Assembly (NCBI GenBank): GCA_002494495.1
Contig: DACB01000001.1
Coordinates: 1 to 64,000 of the forward strand
Reading direction: 5' to 3'
DNA: 64,000 nucleotides
From: Methanobacterium sp. UBA294
GTDB lineage: Archaea; Methanobacteriota; Methanobacteria; Methanobacteriales; Methanobacteriaceae
The position numbers and the translations under genes are program-made. The notes beneath the pieces were generated by a model. That model searched no databases, was not told the origin of the DNA, and worked only from the letters and a program-made list of their open reading frames with translations. Shown piece after piece: positions 37,202 to 46,655 of the stretch; the first letter of the stretch is position 1, and every line of letters starts with the position of its first letter.

Positions 37202-37247
37202 TATCATCTTCTCCTGAGGGATATGTTCATTTATTTTCTAATTTATC

Positions 37248-39902
37248 TTATTTTATGATCTCAATTACCAGGTTGTCTCGGTGTATGATATCCACTTTTT
37301 CTCCGGTGATGCTGGTAATTTCTTTCCTGGTTTTTATATATTCTGGGGTGAGCTTTAAATCATTTACCCTGATTTCACCTTCACTTTCAAGTTTATCTGC
37401 AATATCTTGGGGATCAGTTGATTCTATGAACTTCAGGATCTGTGGCGCGTCCTTACGGAAGGTGGGTCCGATCTTGTTCATCTGGGGGATGATCTCCACC
37501 ACTTTTTCCAAGATCTGTGGTTGACCCCTGGAAACCTGGAGATCTTCTATCCTCATGGTGCCTTTCATATCATTTTTAAGTTCATTTAAATGATGGTAAG
37601 TATCACTATCTTCGGTATAAATGGATGTTCTTTTTAGCTGTACGTTGAGTGGCATTCCAGATGATGATTTAAATCTTCTTATGTCTCCTATAACATCAAC
37701 TCCCAGATCTCCCACACTTTCTGATTCAAGATCTATGAGATCTTCACTGGCCACTGGCCATGAAGTTCCGTGGATGCTAAGGTCATCCCCTTCTATATAC
37801 TGGTTTATTTCCTCGGTAAAATGGGGTATAAAGGGTGATAGGAGTTTAAGTGAAGTTGATATTACAGTTTTTAGGGTGTACTTAGCGGCGATCTTGGAAT
37901 CAGTTTCTTCCTGTGTGTATAAACGGTACTTAACTGCTTCGATGTATTCATCACAGAAGTCGTTCCATATGAAACTCTGGATTGAGGATTTGGCATGGGC
38001 GAAGTTGTAGCCATCCATATCACCGGTTACATCATGGACCAGACGGTTGAGCTTGGAGAGAATCCACCTGTCCATGGGGTTTAAGTTACCCTTAATCTCT
38101 TCTCCATCCATCTGGAAATCTGCAATGTGAATGCTTATGAATCGGAAGGCATTCCAGAACTTCCTTAAGAATTTATAACCATGTTTAACATCTTTCCATG
38201 CAAAGGGAACATCAGAACCCGGCACACTGTTGGCCGCCCATAAACGAAGGGCATCGGCACCGTAATCGTCTATCACCTGTTCCGGGGAGATAACGTTGCC
38301 CCTGGATTTGCTCATTTTATGACCATCGTCTCCAAAGACCATACCATTGACCACTACTTCGTTAAAGGGTTCTTCACCAGTAAGGGCTTTACACCTTAAG
38401 ATTGTATAAAATGCCCATGTTCTTATGATATCATGGCCCTGTTGTCTCAGGCTGGAAGGGTATAATTTCTGATAATCTTCACTGGGCCAGCCAGCAATTA
38501 CCATGGGGGTGATGGAACTATCCATCCATGTGTCAAGCACATCAGTTTCCCCTGTAAATTCATTGCACCCGCACTGGCAATTTTCTTTAGGAACGTCCTG
38601 GGTAGGATCAACTGGTAAATCATCAGGATCAGGGAGCATGATTTTTCCACAGTCCTGGCAGTACCATACTGGGGTGGGGGTGGCGAATATCCTCTGCCTG
38701 GAGATAACCCAGTCCCAGTCCATGGAGCCACTCCAGTTTAAGAGCCGGGTTTTCATATGTTCTGGTGTCCATCCTATCTCATTAGCTGTATCCTCCACAA
38801 CCTTGGTTATTTGATTAACAGCTACAAACCACTGTTTTTTTGCCAGGATTTCAATGGGTGTCTTACACCTCCAGCATAAGCCCACGTTCTGGTCTACTTT
38901 TTCCTGCTTTTTCAGTTCTCCCTTATCTTTAAGGTCAGCAATGATACTCTCCTTACACTCTCCAATGGTGCAGCCCTTGTACTCGCCGGACACGTCTTTC
39001 ATAATTCCCTTTTCATCAATAGCCTCAATAACATCTAAACCATACTTGTTCACCCATGAAACGTCAGTTTTATCACCAAATGTACAGATCATAACAGCAC
39101 CTGTACCAAATTCAGGATCCACCTCTTCATCTGTGATAACCTTAACTTTTCGTCCGTACACTGGTACCTCTAAAAATTTACCAGTCAAACCCTGGTACCG
39201 CTCATCATCGGGATGCACTGTAACTGCCACACAGGCGGATAGTAACTCTGGTCTGGTGGTGGCTATGGGTATTTTTCGGTCTCCATCTACTTCTGGAAAC
39301 TCCAAATAATTCAGGAAGGTTTCATTTTCATGGTACTCCACCTCGGCAAATGCAATGGCTGTTTCACAACGTGGGCACCAGTTCACTGGATGGACTGCCT
39401 GATAGATCAATCCCTGTTCATACATCTTAAGAAATGAGAGCTGGGTTTTCATCTTGTATTCATCAGTCATGGTCACAAATTCCCTTGACCAGTCCTGGGA
39501 ATAACCAAGGGACTGCATCTGGGTCTTCATCATCTTGATATTATCCTGGGTAAGTTCTACACACATTTTCCTGAATTCATCCCGGGAAACGTCATTTTTC
39601 TTTATATTGTGGGTCTCTTCTACTTTAACTTCAGTTGGTAGACCGTGACAGTCCCATCCCTGGGGAAACAATACATCAAAACCTCTCATCCTCTTATAAC
39701 GTGCGATTAGATCCATGTACAACCAGTTGAGTACATGACCCATGTGGATGGAGCCGGTGGGATAAGGTGGTGGGGTGTCTATGATGTAACTGGGTTTGGT
39801 TTCATCACCGGTAAATTGATATACTTTATCTTTCTGCCATTTATCCTGCCATTTCCCTTCGTTTTTATGATCATAATCTTTAGGAATGTCGTTATTCATC
39901 AT
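37248..39902 (-). CDS. valS: Valyl-tRNA synthetase
   Basis: Class I aminoacyl-tRNA synthetase of 884 residues that charges tRNA-Val and edits threonine. The HIGH-type motif is PYPTGSIHMGHVLN near residue 47 and the KMSKS motif is GHKMSKSRGNVISP near residue 535. Several CxxC pairs (CPRC, CWRCK, CQDCG) suggest bound zinc. Archaeal/eukaryotic-like in overall pattern. The gene probably leads an operon with aroA, whose start is 46 bp downstream. Confidence 0.97.
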   Translation of the reverse strand: MMNNDIPKDYDHKNEGKWQDKWQKDKVYQFTGDETKPSYIIDTPPPYPTGSIHMGHVLNWLYMDLIARYKRMRGFDVLFPQGWDCHGLPTEVKVEETHNIKKNDVSRDEFRKMCVELTQDNIKMMKTQMQSLGYSQDWSREFVTMTDEYKMKTQLSFLKMYEQGLIYQAVHPVNWCPRCETAIAFAEVEYHENETFLNYLEFPEVDGDRKIPIATTRPELLSACVAVTVHPDDERYQGLTGKFLEVPVYGRKVKVITDEEVDPEFGTGAVMICTFGDKTDVSWVNKYGLDVIEAIDEKGIMKDVSGEYKGCTIGECKESIIADLKDKGELKKQEKVDQNVGLCWRCKTPIEILAKKQWFVAVNQITKVVEDTANEIGWTPEHMKTRLLNWSGSMDWDWVISRQRIFATPTPVWYCQDCGKIMLPDPDDLPVDPTQDVPKENCQCGCNEFTGETDVLDTWMDSSITPMVIAGWPSEDYQKLYPSSLRQQGHDIIRTWAFYTILRCKALTGEEPFNEVVVNGMVFGDDGHKMSKSRGNVISPEQVIDDYGADALRLWAANSVPGSDVPFAWKDVKHGYKFLRKFWNAFRFISIHIADFQMDGEEIKGNLNPMDRWILSKLNRLVHDVTGDMDGYNFAHAKSSIQSFIWNDFCDEYIEAVKYRLYTQEETDSKIAAKYTLKTVISTSLKLLSPFIPHFTEEINQYIEGDDLSIHGTSWPVASEDLIDLESESVGDLGVDVIGDIRRFKSSSGMPLNVQLKRTSIYTEDSDTYHHLNELKNDMKGTMRIEDLQVSRGQPQILEKVVEIIPQMNKIGPTFRKDAPQILKFIESTDPQDIADKLESEGEIRVNDLKLTPEYIKTRKEITSITGEKVDIIHRDNLVIEIIK

Positions 39903-40205
39903 TTGAAGATTCTCCTTACAAATTTTGGATTAATTTTACTCGTAAATTTATTTTATATTTTTTTTTATTTTAAATTAAATATTTCAGGTCTTATTTTACA
40001 GGGGCTTAACTCATCCCTTCCCTTTATTGTAACACAAAATTTATGAACATTTTTTTAGCATTCTACTTTATTCAGATTTAAATATTGAATTACATTTAAT
40101 ATTTGAATATCTTTTTACATTATAAATTTTTGAATAGTCTTTATATTCAAATTTATATAGGTGTTTAATTAATATAGATAGCAATAAAGATAAAAGTGAT
40201 TAATT
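39903..40205. other. Divergent spacer between valS and a small membrane-protein gene
   Basis: A 303-bp AT-rich region holding promoters in both directions. On the plus strand ATTTATATAGG near 40149-40159 is a plausible TATA element for the gene at 40206. A GC-richer patch around 40005-40025 is the only compositional feature. No gene was recognised. Confidence 0.4.
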
Positions 40206-40562
40206 ATGGATCTAATCTGGTTTTACATCGCAGTTGCCCTGGCAGTTAGCGACGAGATACACAGCCTCATATTGTGGAGGGTATTTGCAGATTTCTACGT
40301 TTTACTGGCAGGTATCCTGTGGGAAATACTCCAAACTAACATTGCATTATGGATAGTTCATGAAGGTATAGAAGCCAGCTTCCACTTCATACTACTTTCA
40401 ATTATTTTCTTTTCGGTGGAGATAGGATTTATAGCTGCAGTGGTACATTTAATAGTGGACCTATTACAAGAACTGTCTGGAATAAAAAATGGATGGTTAC
40501 AGCACCGAGCATTTCATTTTGTAATAGAATCAGCAGTCTTTATATTGATATTTTCAATATAA
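40206..40562 (+). CDS. Small three-helix membrane protein, unknown function
   Basis: A 118-residue hydrophobic protein with segments at about residues 4-20, 25-50 and 58-88, and a final hydrophobic stretch at 105-117. Charged and histidine residues lie within or next to helices (SDEIHSLILWR, VHEGIEASFHFIL, VVHLIVDLLQ), which is unusual and could point to ion or metal handling. I do not recognise a family. It sits 130 bp upstream of pheT on the same strand. Confidence 0.6.
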   Translation: MDLIWFYIAVALAVSDEIHSLILWRVFADFYVLLAGILWEILQTNIALWIVHEGIEASFHFILLSIIFFSVEIGFIAAVVHLIVDLLQELSGIKNGWLQHRAFHFVIESAVFILIFSI

Positions 40563-40580
40563 GTCCATTATTAAACAGTC

Positions 40581-40680
40581 CAGAATATCAGTTAAAAATC
40601 AGAATATCAGTTAAAAAATATTTATTTATCCATGAATAAAGTATGAACAGGTTATTTATTTATGAATAAAGTATGAACAG
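40581..40680. repeat. Two tandem duplications upstream of pheT
   Basis: A 19-bp unit (CAGAATATCAGTTAAAAAT) at 40581-40599 is repeated directly at 40600-40618. A 30-bp unit ending CATGAATAAAGTATGAACAG at 40621-40650 is repeated with three changes at 40651-40680. The second 30-bp copy supplies the AGG of the pheT ribosome site (AGGAG). Confidence 0.8.
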
Positions 40681-40692
40681 GAGAAAAATGTC

Positions 40693-42342
40693 ATGCCCGT
40701 TATTAATTTCACATATCAAAATTTATATCAATTAATAGGTTCACAGATGGATAACCAGGAATTGATAGACCTGTTACCCATGATTGGCAGCGATATTGAT
40801 GATTATGATGATGATAATTTGAAGGTTGAATTTTTTCCCAACCGCCCCGACCACTTTTCAGTGGAAGGAATCGCCCGTACACTGAAGGGGTTCATGGGTA
40901 TAGAACTGGGGATACCAAAATATGAAATGAACCCTTCAGGTACCAGCATCACCATTGACCCTGGGCTTGAAGATATAAGGCCCTATGCAGCATGTGCTAT
41001 TGTGGAGGGTGTTAAATTTGATAATGAAAAACTGGCGCAGATCATGGAGTTCCAGGAAGACCTGCACTGGGTTCTGGGAAGAGACCGTAAAAAAGTAGCC
41101 ATAGGAATACACAACCTGGACGTTATAACCCCGCCATTCTATTACAAAGCAGCCGATCCAAAAGAACACTCATTCGTACCATTAGAGACAGATGAGGAGA
41201 TGAACCTGCAGGAGATATTGGGAAAACATACCAAAGGCCGAAAATATGCCCATATCCTGGAAGGATATGACAAATATCCATTAATTGTGGATGCAAAGGG
41301 TAATGTACTGTCCATGCCCCCAATTATCAATGGGGAGCTGACTAAACTCACAACTGAAACTGCAAATGTCCTGGTGGATGTTACAGGTACTGATGAAAAA
41401 GCAGTTAACCAGGCACTTAACATAATAACCACTTCTTTGGCAGAAGCCGGTGGTAAAATAAAGACATTAAAGAATGTTTATGAAGATAAAACCCTGGAAT
41501 TACCGGATTTAACCCCAAAGAAGATGCTATTAACTGTGGAAAATGCCCGGAACATGATTGGTATCAACTCATCAGGAGATGAAATAATTACCATGCTTGG
41601 TCGGGTGAGGTTGGATGCAGAAGCAGTAAATGAAGATGAAATTGCAGTTTACATACCTCCCTATCGTATTGATGTGCTCCATGAAGTTGACATAATTGAA
41701 AATGTTGCAATTGGCTATGATTTCAGGAAAATTGAATCCAGACTACCTGATGTTTCGACTGTTGCCTCTGAAGATCCTCGTAAGAAATTTGAAAACCGGA
41801 TAAGGGAGATAATGATTGGTATGGGTTTTACCGAGGTGATGAGCCTGATGTTAACCAGCGAAGAACAGCACTACCATAAAATGAACCTGACAGAAGATAA
41901 ACGGGTGGTGGTTGCCCAGCCAATCAGTCAGGATCGGACTATGATCCGTAAAAGTTTATTAAATGGTTTGATGGAGTTCCTAGAAGATAACACCCACGAA
42001 GAACTGCCCCAGAAAATATTTGAAGTAGGGGAAGTGGTATACCTGGATGAAGCAACAGAAACCCAGACAAGGGGTGTTGGTAAGCTGGCAGCTCTTATAA
42101 CCCATTCGACTGCAAATTTCACCGAGATAAAATCCGTCACAGCTTCAGTCCTGAGTAACTTGGGATTGAAGATGGATGTTGAACCACTTGACCATCCCTC
42201 ATTTATTCAGGGAAGGTGTGCCATGGTGGTTACAGAAGAAAATAAGTTAACTGGATTCTTTGGTGAAATAAGTCCAAAAGTTATTTCAAACTTCAACCTG
42301 GAATATCCTGTGGTTGGATTTGAATTAGAATATAAAGAATGA
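40693..42342 (+). CDS. pheT: Phenylalanyl-tRNA synthetase beta subunit (archaeal type)
   Basis: Beta subunit of the heterotetrameric PheRS; it binds tRNA-Phe and edits mischarged tyrosine. The 549-residue length fits the archaeal/eukaryotic class, lacking the N-terminal EMAP-like domain of bacterial PheT. Segments include VEFFPNRPDHFSVEGIARTLKG, YRIDVLHEVDIIENVAIGYD (B5 region) and QPISQDRTMIRKSLLNGL. AGGAG lies about ten bases before the ATG. The alpha-subunit gene pheS is not in this window. Confidence 0.95.
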   Translation: MPVINFTYQNLYQLIGSQMDNQELIDLLPMIGSDIDDYDDDNLKVEFFPNRPDHFSVEGIARTLKGFMGIELGIPKYEMNPSGTSITIDPGLEDIRPYAACAIVEGVKFDNEKLAQIMEFQEDLHWVLGRDRKKVAIGIHNLDVITPPFYYKAADPKEHSFVPLETDEEMNLQEILGKHTKGRKYAHILEGYDKYPLIVDAKGNVLSMPPIINGELTKLTTETANVLVDVTGTDEKAVNQALNIITTSLAEAGGKIKTLKNVYEDKTLELPDLTPKKMLLTVENARNMIGINSSGDEIITMLGRVRLDAEAVNEDEIAVYIPPYRIDVLHEVDIIENVAIGYDFRKIESRLPDVSTVASEDPRKKFENRIREIMIGMGFTEVMSLMLTSEEQHYHKMNLTEDKRVVVAQPISQDRTMIRKSLLNGLMEFLEDNTHEELPQKIFEVGEVVYLDEATETQTRGVGKLAALITHSTANFTEIKSVTASVLSNLGLKMDVEPLDHPSFIQGRCAMVVTEENKLTGFFGEISPKVISNFNLEYPVVGFELEYKE

Positions 42343-42498
42343 ATTATTTTATTTTGAATTAAATTACATTCAAAATTAATGTTATCACTAAAAAGAATTT
42401 GAAAAAATAAAAATCTGAAGTTCCCTTTGGAAATACAACATAGTTAGGTTTTTTTACTATTAATCTTGAATTAAAAAAATGATTTACCATCTAAAAAA

Positions 42499-43005
42499 TT
42501 AATTACTTCGTCGCTTTCCTCGCATCCTGTCTACAGAAGCACTTATAGTTTTAATAAATGGATTGGATAGAATTCCATCAGAATCTGTTTCCTTTTCATC
42601 TTCTTGTTTTGCATTACCGCTGATGAAGTTTTCCAGCCAGTCTGCTAATTCATAGTCATTCAGGTTATCAGGGTATTCCCAGGCATATCCGTCATGTTCG
42701 TCACTGAGGTTCAATTCTCCGTCAACAATTTTACCGGACATTATGATATGGACCGCCCTGATTAAGGGTAAGTTCTGCTGAGATGCGCCAATTACATTGT
42801 ACAGGGCGATTTTAAGTTGGGTTTCTTCAAAAACCTCACGTATAAGGGCTTTATCAAAGGGTTCTCCCTGGTCAACCTTTCCACCAGGTAACTCCCATTT
42901 ACCCGGGTTGGTCTTGGAGTCTGCAGACCTTTTCAATATGAGTATCTTGCCGTTGTCATCGGTGATTATGGCCCTTACTGCCAAGCCAAAAACATATTCT
43001 ATCAA
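42499..43005 (-). CDS. Nudix hydrolase
   Basis: Hydrolyses nucleoside-diphosphate-linked substrates. The Nudix box is readable as GGKVDQGEPFDKA followed by LIREVFEETQ; the metal-binding REVFEE is intact, while the usual glycine after EE-x is Gln. An acidic extension (GNAKQEDEKETDSDG) follows the domain and ends in a basic tail. A GTG at 43014 is possible, but GGGTG lies six bases before an in-frame TTG at 43005, which I prefer. The substrate (mutagenic nucleotide, ADP-ribose or other) is unknown. Confidence 0.85.
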   Translation of the reverse strand: MIEYVFGLAVRAIITDDNGKILILKRSADSKTNPGKWELPGGKVDQGEPFDKALIREVFEETQLKIALYNVIGASQQNLPLIRAVHIIMSGKIVDGELNLSDEHDGYAWEYPDNLNDYELADWLENFISGNAKQEDEKETDSDGILSNPFIKTISASVDRMRGKRRSN

Positions 43006-43088
43006 GTTTAACACCCTGTTTTTAATATTCTATCTGTAAATGGATTATTTTTCTTATGAATTGTATTTTCTAAATGGTTAATATTATT

Positions 43089-43499
43089 TCATTCACCCAT
43101 GATGGTTATAGTTATCTTCCTGTTTCGTGGTCCGTCCATATCCAGAAAAAAAACACTCTGCCATGTTCCCAGATCCATGGAACCATTTTCAAAGGGAACA
43201 GTTTCATTATTACCTATAATGAAAGAACGCAGGTGGCTATCTGCATTGTTATCTATCTGATCATGGCGGTAGTTATCATCTGTTGGAACCAGTTTATCTA
43301 TTAAATTAAGGTAATCCTCCAGAAGCCCTGATTCGTTTTCGTTTATGAAGATGGCTGATGTGGAGTGTTTGCTGTAAATATTTACGAGACCCTTCCTAAG
43401 TCTGCTTTCTGCCAGTGCTGCATCTACGCTACGTGTGATATCTATTATCTCCACCCGATTATTGGTTTTTAATTCCATTATTTCAGTTAAGATCTGCAT
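43089..43499 (-). CDS. UPF0047/YjbQ family protein
   Basis: A 136-residue member of the YjbQ (UPF0047) family, some members of which have weak thiamine-phosphate synthase activity. Conserved motifs are present: IYSKHSTSAIFINENESGL, LLEDYLNLIDKLVP, HLRSFIIGNNETVPF and GTWQSVFFLDMDGPR with the metal-binding histidines. GGAGGGGG lies about six bases before the ATG at 43499, so I choose that over the one at 43523. The real cellular role is not settled. Confidence 0.9.
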   Translation of the reverse strand: MQILTEIMELKTNNRVEIIDITRSVDAALAESRLRKGLVNIYSKHSTSAIFINENESGLLEDYLNLIDKLVPTDDNYRHDQIDNNADSHLRSFIIGNNETVPFENGSMDLGTWQSVFFLDMDGPRNRKITITIMGE

Positions 43500-43592
43500 A
43501 AAAATCCCCCTCCTATTTATCATTAAATTTAAAAATTACATGATTTATAATTAATGAAATTAGAAAATAAAAAAAAGAAGAAAAAAATGGAA

Positions 43593-44057
43593 CTATAATT
43601 GGGACTCGATCTCATCTTCATACATTATTCTCTCACAGTAATAGCATCTGAGAGTGACTTGACCTTTTCTTGTGATATGGAATCGGGTTATTACTGGTTC
43701 CTGGGTGTTTGTAATGCAGTTGGGGTTCTGGCACTTTAAAATATTGTTTATCTCATCGAGAAGACTTACCTGGCCCTTATCCACTATTTCATAGTCTCTT
43801 ATTATATTGATGGTGGCCTTAGGGGCGATTAGAGCTATTTTATCCAGTTCCTTTGGTGCGATTTCCCTTCCCTCAATTTTAACTATGTCTTTACTTCCCA
43901 TTTGGGATGATTGCACGTTCATGGCGATGGTCACTGCTGTTTCCTGGCTTGGAAGACCCAGGATCCTAAGGACACTGAGTGCTTTGTTAGCTTTGATATG
44001 ATCTATAACAGTCCCATTTTTAATGGGTTTAACCTTCAGTTCCTTTGGTGCTTTCAT
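43593..44057 (-). CDS. pyrI: Aspartate carbamoyltransferase regulatory chain
   Basis: Regulatory subunit of ATCase, binding CTP/ATP and linking catalytic trimers. The N-terminal allosteric domain includes GTVIDHIKANKALSVLRILG. The C-terminal zinc domain has four cysteines in CQNPNCI and LRCYYCER. The 154-residue length is standard. The catalytic subunit pyrB is not nearby, so the two are encoded apart. The secF-secD operon lies upstream on the same strand with a 76-bp gap. Confidence 0.95.
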   Translation of the reverse strand: MKAPKELKVKPIKNGTVIDHIKANKALSVLRILGLPSQETAVTIAMNVQSSQMGSKDIVKIEGREIAPKELDKIALIAPKATINIIRDYEIVDKGQVSLLDEINNILKCQNPNCITNTQEPVITRFHITRKGQVTLRCYYCERIMYEDEIESQL

Positions 44058-44133
44058 ACTCCTGACCTATCCATATTTTTAGACCTATCCATATTTTTTA
44101 TTATACAGGATACTATGGAATTTGATAGCAATA

Positions 44134-45444
44134 CTATCCATACAACATCTCCATGAACTTAGCATACACTGGCCTGGTTATGAATATACCCACCAGTACA
44201 CCTATGACTGTGGTGATGGCGAAACCAGTAAGCACCCCAATACCTGTGGCTCCCCTGGTAAATCCAACGTATGCTACAGGTAACATGGCTGCAATGAGGG
44301 TTGCAGCTGATGCATATACAATGAAAAAGGCGCTCCTAATCCGTACTTTGAACCCGGTAAACCTCTTGGTTATCTTTTTCCTGTCACCAGTTTTAGCCTT
44401 CTTACCCTTTTTACCTTTCTTACCCTTTTTGGTCTTCTTAGATTTCCTGGTCTTGGGTACTGTTTCTTTATCATGGTCTCTACCCTTCAGTATCTGATCG
44501 GTTATAATAATCTGATCATCTACTCCTGTTCCAATTGCTGCGATAATACCCGCAATTGCGGCCAGGTCTATATTCTGTCGAATTATGGTGGCAATTCCCA
44601 GGATCAGTATCAGTTCAGCGATACTGGTAAATATTATGGGAAAAACCAGTTTAGGGTCGCGATATCTAATGAATATAATTATGGATACCACTATGAGGGC
44701 TAACCCACCAGCAATTAAAGCACCAGTCTTAAATTGTTCACCTAAATTGGCAGATACAGTGCTTATACCAGTTATACTTACAGATACTGGCAGTGCACCT
44801 GATTGTAGTATGGTTTGTATATTTTTAGCCTGGTCCTCAGCAGCGGTACCTGATTCCTCTGTACCTGAGATCTCCACATCTGTAGATGCCACTCCATTAG
44901 CCAGTCCTTCATCTAATTGTGGTGAAGACACTAAATTTCCATCCAGATACATATCCACTGGCTGCCCACCTTTACCTCTGGCAAGCTGGGCAAAATTATT
45001 GGCTGCTTCTGGGGTTATGGTGAATGGAACATGCCAGCTGTTTCCCTGGATTATGTAAGCTTTCACTGTGGTAATATCTGATCCAACCAGTACAGTTTCA
45101 TTGCCTATTTTGGCCTCGAATTTACCTGGCGTACCAACCAGATCAGTCACTTCATCGGGACGGACACCCGCTATATCCACGAGCACATCCTGATCACCAC
45201 TGGCCCTCACCTGTACATCCTTAACACCAAAGGCATTCAGTCGCTTTTCTAAGACACTGGTTACAGTATTCATAGTCCCAGGTTCAACAGGTTCTTCCAG
45301 GTGGATCTCTATCTGTGATCCGCCCTGAAGATCAAGACCCTGGGGTATGCCTATTATGGATATAGCTGCCAGGCTACCAATTAGTGAAACTATTAGTAGT
45401 ATGACGCGATAATCTTTTAAAAATTCAACCAGTGATTCATTCAT
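44134..45444 (-). CDS. secD: Protein-export membrane protein SecD
   Basis: RND-type subunit that with SecF uses ion flow to aid protein export through the Sec translocon. The first helix (VILLIVSLIGSLAAISIIG) is followed by QGLDLQGGSQIEIHLEEP, a large external domain, and a C-terminal bundle with GVDDQIIITDQILKG. The cytoplasmic loop after that motif carries a striking Lys/Gly-rich insertion near residues 325-352 (KKTKKGKKGKKGKK). It overlaps secF by four bases, with secF first in the operon. Confidence 0.93.
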   Translation of the reverse strand: MNESLVEFLKDYRVILLIVSLIGSLAAISIIGIPQGLDLQGGSQIEIHLEEPVEPGTMNTVTSVLEKRLNAFGVKDVQVRASGDQDVLVDIAGVRPDEVTDLVGTPGKFEAKIGNETVLVGSDITTVKAYIIQGNSWHVPFTITPEAANNFAQLARGKGGQPVDMYLDGNLVSSPQLDEGLANGVASTDVEISGTEESGTAAEDQAKNIQTILQSGALPVSVSITGISTVSANLGEQFKTGALIAGGLALIVVSIIIFIRYRDPKLVFPIIFTSIAELILILGIATIIRQNIDLAAIAGIIAAIGTGVDDQIIITDQILKGRDHDKETVPKTRKSKKTKKGKKGKKGKKAKTGDRKKITKRFTGFKVRIRSAFFIVYASAATLIAAMLPVAYVGFTRGATGIGVLTGFAITTVIGVLVGIFITRPVYAKFMEMLYG

Positions 45445-46283
45445 CTTCTAGCCTCCATGTACCATCTTAATATTCCAAGGTTCATCAGCCAGGTGGCCAG
45501 TGTATCTGCCACCAGTCCAATGATTAGCACCGAAGCTATCTGACTTAAAACATGTGCAAAGGGCATGAAGTAAACCACTACCAGATAAAGGGTTACCATG
45601 GAACCTATGGAGGCTGCTGCCATGGTGAAGCCAGTTTTCATGGCGTCGATTACCCTTTTATTAACGGTTCCTTCTCTATTTTTTAAAACTCGTGTGGTTA
45701 ACAGGATGTCTGTATCCACACTGTAACCTATTAACATTAAAATTGCACCCACCGATGCAATTGATAATGGAATTCCAAAGAGCGACATACCACCTAGAGA
45801 TATGATGATATCAGTAAGTGCAGCAAGAATTACAGCTATGGATGGCACAAATTCCCTGAATACAATGAAAACTGTGATGGCCATAAACAGGAATGCGAAG
45901 GCTATGGCATAATAGACTTGTGTCAATGCTCGTTCGCTTAAAAGCGCCCCAACAGATTGGAGGCTGCTTATGGTTCCAACACCTGCAAGTACATTAGTTA
46001 ATTCAACTACATCTACTTCTCCAATAATATCCACTGTGGCCTGGTTATTGGCAATGGAGGTAACTTCCACTTCATCGATACCAATTCCATTGGAAATTAT
46101 GGTTTGGAGCTCCTGTGGACTGGTGTCCTGTTGAAGTTCTATGATAACATTTGTACCACCTGTAAGGTCTATACCTTGTGTTAAACCATTGGTGGCAAGT
46201 ATAATTAATGCTATCACGGTAATAATTACCGGAATTGCTATTAATGGTTTATATGAACTTAAAAATTTATCTATATAGGACAT
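45441..46283 (-). CDS. secF: Protein-export membrane protein SecF
   Basis: Partner of SecD in the archaeal SecDF complex. It has a first helix, the motif TQGIDLTGGTNVIIELQQ, a short external domain, and five further helices containing GYSVDTDILLTTRVLKNREG. A start at 46319 is open, but GGTGATTC sits directly before the ATG at 46283, giving MSYIDKFLSSYK and 280 residues. Its stop overlaps the start of secD by four bases, so translation is coupled. Confidence 0.93.
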   Translation of the reverse strand: MSYIDKFLSSYKPLIAIPVIITVIALIILATNGLTQGIDLTGGTNVIIELQQDTSPQELQTIISNGIGIDEVEVTSIANNQATVDIIGEVDVVELTNVLAGVGTISSLQSVGALLSERALTQVYYAIAFAFLFMAITVFIVFREFVPSIAVILAALTDIIISLGGMSLFGIPLSIASVGAILMLIGYSVDTDILLTTRVLKNREGTVNKRVIDAMKTGFTMAAASIGSMVTLYLVVVYFMPFAHVLSQIASVLIIGLVADTLATWLMNLGILRWYMEARR

Positions 46284-46587
46284 TGAATCACCTGGATTTT
46301 TTAAAAATTTAATAAACAACGTTTTGAATCTTAAAACAATATTCTCGGTATTTATGTTTCATTTAGTAGTTGTAATTAAATTTGGTAAGTATGAATATTT
46401 TTATCTAAATCTTACTGGTTAATATAAATATTTTATCTATGAATATCTATCTTCTTTTTTCTATATTTATTAATTTATAAAAGCTATGTTATTTTCATTT
46501 CCTGATTCTGATCATATTATTTTTGGAAATATAGTCATGACATAAGAAATTTAGTGCATGAAAATAAAAAAAATTAATAAATGAAAA
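46284..46587. other. Non-coding spacer upstream of secF
   Basis: About 300 bp of AT-rich DNA between the argC end and the secF start (both minus strand). It should carry the secF-secD promoter. No ORF, hairpin or RNA gene stood out. Confidence 0.4.
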
Positions 46588-46655
46588 GTAATTTAAGAAA
46601 ATTGGTAATTTAAGAAAATTAGTAATTTAAGAAAAATAGTAATTTAAGAATATTA
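46588..46655. repeat. Four-copy 17-bp tandem repeat directly after argC
   Basis: Four units of GTAATTTAAGAAAATTR occupy 46588-46604, 46605-46621, 46622-46638 and 46639-46655, with one or two substitutions in the last two. The array touches the argC stop codon (46656-46658). On the transcribed strand it gives U-rich blocks, so it may act as the terminator of the arg operon. Confidence 0.85.
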
